Source of the DNA: Phoenix dactylifera
Lineage: Eukaryota > Streptophyta > Magnoliopsida > Arecales > Arecaceae
Direction of reading: 5' to 3'
Assembly: GCF_009389715.1 (NCBI RefSeq)
Contig: NC_052399.1
Location: 15,069,646 to 15,133,645, forward strand
Length of the DNA: 64,000 nt
The number at the start of each line of letters is the position of its first letter. The first letter of the stretch is position 1. Both the position numbers and the translations under genes were made by a program. The notes under the pieces were generated by a model. That model was not told the DNA's origin, searched no databases, and saw only the letters and a program-made list of their open reading frames with translations. Shown in pieces: positions 60,546-64,000 of this stretch.

Positions 60546-61602
60546 AACAACTGAATTTCTTATTTTTTGAAAATATTGAAAGTAATTTTTTTTTTATTTT
60601 TTAGAAATAATGAAAATGATTTTTGAACTAAAAAAATAAAACCGATGCCAAGTAGATTCTAAATATTTTATGGCCTTCTAATTAAATGTCCTAGATGATT
60701 GGCTAGCATGAACAACATATTACATTATGTATTACATTACATAGCACATTATGTATCAAATTATTAACCTAACTACAGGATAATAACTCCCAAAACTCAT
60801 TCTACACTTAAGAAGTTATTCTAGGTGCGTTGTTACATTATAATTTTCATAAAACTGATATAGATTTCTATGTTGATGATTACGTGTAGACTTCAAACAT
60901 TATGCACGTATAGGAATGCAATAAAAATGGCTTGGAGTCAGAAACATCAACGATCGTAGCACCTAATAATTTATGAGTTTTATATTTTTTATTCTTTCTT
61001 ACTTTATCCTTGCTCAATCATGCAAATAACAAATTAAGAAAGGATCGAATCATTTCACAAAAAAAGAAAAAGAAAAAGGCGCAACGCATGTATTTCTTTT
61101 TGATAGAAACAGCTAATATATAAACACATTTGATGATTGCAGGGGGCATAGTCATACCTTACCATCATGTAAGAAAATGTACAAGTATCTGTGCCATATT
61201 TGACAATTTGGATGCCTCTTTCTATTGAAACAATCCCATTCATTTCATCTAGTGTCATGCCAAAGGAAAGGGCACAATTTGGGCAACATAATATCGCACA
61301 ACAACAATTTCTATTAGGTGGTTGGAAGCCATCCTACCCTAAAAGGATGTAGATTTATTAAATTATTTAGGTGCAAGTATCAACACTATTGTCCTGGCAA
61401 TAAAATATACCAGATATTAACAATATTATAACAAGGGAATAATGTGAATAAATTTGGTGCGGGTCTAGCCTTGGGCCTCAGCCTTTCCCATGTCCCCAAC
61501 CTAACCACAGTTTATGCTCCAATAATATATGCCCCCTTACCAAGTTAAATTTATGCTTCCCCAAAGATGAAGCACCAAAGAAAATGACGCACAAAACGAC
61601 AG
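60546..61602. other. intergenic DNA upstream of the HLH gene
   Basis: AT-rich, no gene seen. The last few hundred bases should include promoter elements of the HLH gene. Confidence 0.55.
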
Positions 61603-61617
61603 TATAAATATAAATAG
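61603..61617 (+). promoter_or_regulatory. TATA box of the HLH gene
   Basis: TATAAATATAAATAG lies 63-77 bp upstream of the ATG at 61680, a usual position for a plant core promoter with a short leader. Confidence 0.7.
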
Positions 61618-61679
61618 ACCACTACATCTGTTTCATAATTCATTATTTTCTCCTCCCGCTTCCTCCTCTGCTTCCCACC

Positions 61680-62297
61680 ATGATCTCATCCTCCTCCTCC
61701 TCCTCCGCTCCTTCCTCTTCCTCAGCGTCCGCTTCACGGATAAAACTGCGGCCCGGTCCGCCCACCCAGGCCCGGAACAAGTGGCGGACCGGCGCTCAAG
61801 AGCGGATCTACGGGCGCCGCCTCGTCGAGGCCCTCCGCTCCTCTCGGGCCGGCCGCTCGGCCGCAGCAGGCGGCGCCCGGGCCGTCAAGGAGGCGGCCGA
61901 CTCCGCCCTCGCCCTCACCGCCCGCGGACAGTCTCGGTGGAGCCGGGCCATCCTCTTCGGCCGCTTCCGCCGGCGCAAGCTCCTCCTCAAGGCCGGCGGC
62001 AAGGTCCGGCGGCGGCGGCGTGCAAGGCCGGCCGGGAAGTTCGCAGCGCTGCCTCATCCACCGGCGGCGCTGAAGGGGAAGAAGGTGAGGGATCGGCTCC
62101 GTGTGCTGGCCCGGCTTGTGCCGGGGTGCCGGAAGCTGTCGGCGCCGAGCCTGCTGGAGGAGGCGGCAGACTACTTGGCGGCGCTGGAGATGCAGGTGAA
62201 GGCGATGCGCACCCTCGCCGACGCCCTCTCGGCTGCAGCGCTCTCCCCTCCTTCTCCGCCGCCGCCGGCTGCCGCCGCCCCCGAACCGGAGAACTGA
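61680..62297 (+). CDS. atypical HLH transcription regulator, AIF/IBH1-like (bHLH147-151 type)
   Basis: Proteins of this group lack a working DNA-binding basic region and act in the nucleus by pairing with other (b)HLH factors, generally restraining brassinosteroid-linked growth. The single-exon, 205-residue frame begins with a serine run. It has a middle WRTGAQERIYGRRLVEALR segment and a RWSRAILFGRFRRRKLL segment typical of the group, then an HLH near residues 130-175 (VRDRLRVLARLVPGCRKLSA; EEAADYLAALEMQVKAMRTL). The basic part lacks the H-E-R DNA-contact pattern. The C-terminus is a proline/alanine tail. GC content is very high compared with the surroundings, common for monocot genes and not by itself a sign of transfer. 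A TATA box precedes it, and an AATAAT/ATAAAA cluster at about 62338-62350 may direct polyadenylation. The exact orthologue is not assignable. Confidence 0.9.
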   Translation: MISSSSSSSAPSSSSASASRIKLRPGPPTQARNKWRTGAQERIYGRRLVEALRSSRAGRSAAAGGARAVKEAADSALALTARGQSRWSRAILFGRFRRRKLLLKAGGKVRRRRRARPAGKFAALPHPPAALKGKKVRDRLRVLARLVPGCRKLSAPSLLEEAADYLAALEMQVKAMRTLADALSAAALSPPSPPPPAAAAPEPEN

Positions 62298-64000
62298 CGC
62301 CCGGCCGCCGGGCTTCGCTTTGGGTTCTAATTATCAATGAATAATAAAAAGAAAGAAGAAGATATGCGAGGAGAGTAGAGTTTATTGAAGATATTTTTGT
62401 TCGGTTTGTCATTGTAAATTCTCAGATACCTGTATATGCTGCTGCTCTCTTGATTCTTCCTTCTAACAAGAACATCAGAATTTATATTTTATAACTATTC
62501 TTGAATCCTCTCGCTTGCAATTCCCTGTGGGATTTTTGTAGAAGAAAACTCCTTGGAGTAAGGATATTGCAAATATGGAGAATTATATGATGTAAGAGAT
62601 GAGGTTACATAATTAAAAGCCAATTAGTAGTCTGTGAATCTCAAATATCGTTTTGAGACAGGCGATGATCGATGCAGAACGAGCTATAAGAACCGATAGC
62701 ATAATTCCCCCCTTTGTTTTATCCCAGTTGGAATAAGTTTTGTCTCACTTGTTTGTGGCTTCTCAGATTTTGCTTTACTGATGGAAAGGCTATGGGCATT
62801 GAATTTGTTTTCAGATCCATTTCCTTGTAACCATACATCTAATGGGCTGTGCAAAGATTTCTTCGGACATTTATGTTCAAACATGAACATAATCGCAAGG
62901 TTCCATTGCACCATTTCTGTTACCTTGGGGTGAGCATTGAGCATTGCTTAGATAATAAAACTTTCTCATTTATCACCCTCTACTTCTTCATTGACATGCT
63001 CATCTTCTCTTTATTATAATGAAGATCCAAATGCTCATCACCCAAATAGCAAGTATTTTTTTTTTTCTGACGATAAATAGCATATAATTATGATAGAATT
63101 AAGCTCAAACAAATCATCATCGCTGATATATAACATCGGTGGTTGAGAGGACGAAGTTATTGACCAACCAATGTTCAATCAGAAAGTGTGAACCAACCAG
63201 CCGTCTCGTGAATGCGCCCGTTTGGCTTTTTAGCAGTACGTTTTATCCGTATACAACATTTTATCCAGTCACATAATTATTACATGCAAGCAATCCGTCC
63301 AGACTTTAGTTTGGCAAGAAAGGTAACCTTGCATGCAAGGCAAAGAGAAGATGGAATTTAGAGAAAAGAGGAAAAAAATCGCCATCACTAATTAGTGGCT
63401 CAGTAGAAATTTAAAATAATTTTTGTTCTTTTCTAAGAGTTTTTCATCTTTTTTTTAAAAAAGAAAAATGAGATATTTTTCCCTTATCCAGTTGATGAGA
63501 AGTCTAAATCATGTAACCATTCCATGTGAGGCTATCTCATATTTGACTTTTTAGTAGTACCAACCAAGAAATATAATAGGACACCAAAGATCCATGCGCC
63601 CTAAAATGTTAGCCCACTGATTTTTACTGCATTTAAAGTTTAGATGGTACCTAAAGACCTATCAGCCAGCAAAAAAAAGAGGTAAATCTTAGGTAATGGT
63701 GGATGGGGACTCGTTTTTGTCTACTAACAGCTTGAAGTATATGGATGATTCTATCTAGAGTCAGCAGAACCGTTCTAAATCGAAAAACTGAGTCCACACG
63801 ACACAGCACGAACCTATATCTACTCATTTTATTGAAAAATTGGCACAGTATCCGATACCAATGAAGGATTTCATCGGCGTTGGTCCATTCTCTGTCCAGC
63901 GAAGAGGAAGTCGGACTCTAATGTAGAGAAATCTCACACCGGGGAACGGTGGACGCAACCAGCCAAGTTCTTCTACCGAAGAAAAGAGCTGGCATCCAAA
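62298..64000. other. 3' flank of the HLH gene and intergenic DNA
   Basis: The first 100-200 bp should be 3' untranslated sequence. After that I see no gene, repeat family or RNA gene. Confidence 0.55.

Overview
The window is nuclear DNA of a flowering plant. Genes are split by many GT-AG introns, and the sequence holds plant-only families: a DYW-class PPR protein, a REDUCED WALL ACETYLATION protein, plant L1-type LINEs with a DUF4283-like ORF1 and an RNase H tail, and Tourist-type MITEs. GC-rich first exons and a GC-rich intronless HLH gene fit a monocot. A palm is a plausible guess, but nothing here proves the species.

Layout. 1-2,945: decayed LINE copy carrying a solo LTR. 2,946-11,290: mostly AT-rich non-coding DNA with a MITE pair, a near 1-kb foldback and a decayed tandem duplication. 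11,296-12,028: chimeric pseudogene joining histone H3 and Mei2-like gene pieces. 12,248-12,827: 5'-truncated LINE. 13,881-20,142: almost intact 6.3-kb LINE in antisense, inserted in a CCGG-rich repeat. 20,462-21,088: plant ORF of unknown function, start unresolved. 22,123-34,480: a 16-exon RWA gene on the minus strand, with a Tourist MITE and a tRNA-derived SINE in its sixth intron. 35,430-43,249: LINE fragment, MITE, degenerate tandem array, TRIM-like fossil and AT repeats. 43,250-45,385: intronless PPR-DYW gene, minus strand. 46,480-53,235: endosulfine (ENSA/ARPP) gene, plus strand; its probable 5' region holds a LINE tip and a recent 555-bp tandem duplication. 53,576-54,019: unrecognised exon-like pseudogene. 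54,460-56,290: decayed LINE. 56,480-61,600: sparse, with one 77-bp LINE tip. 61,680-62,297: atypical HLH (AIF/IBH1-like) gene. 62,298-64,000: nothing recognised.

The four well-supported host genes are unrelated in role: wall polysaccharide O-acetylation in the Golgi, organelle RNA editing, PP2A-B55 control and HLH-type growth regulation. They form no operon or pathway. Reconstructing exons from splice sites gives an unbroken 561-residue RWA frame over 15 coding exons and a 124-residue endosulfine frame over 6.

Seven LINE copies occur; five have recognisable target-site duplications. I found no clearly new biological system. The most unusual objects are the H3/Mei2 chimera, the large foldback, and the tandemly duplicated candidate micro-exon in the endosulfine 5' region.
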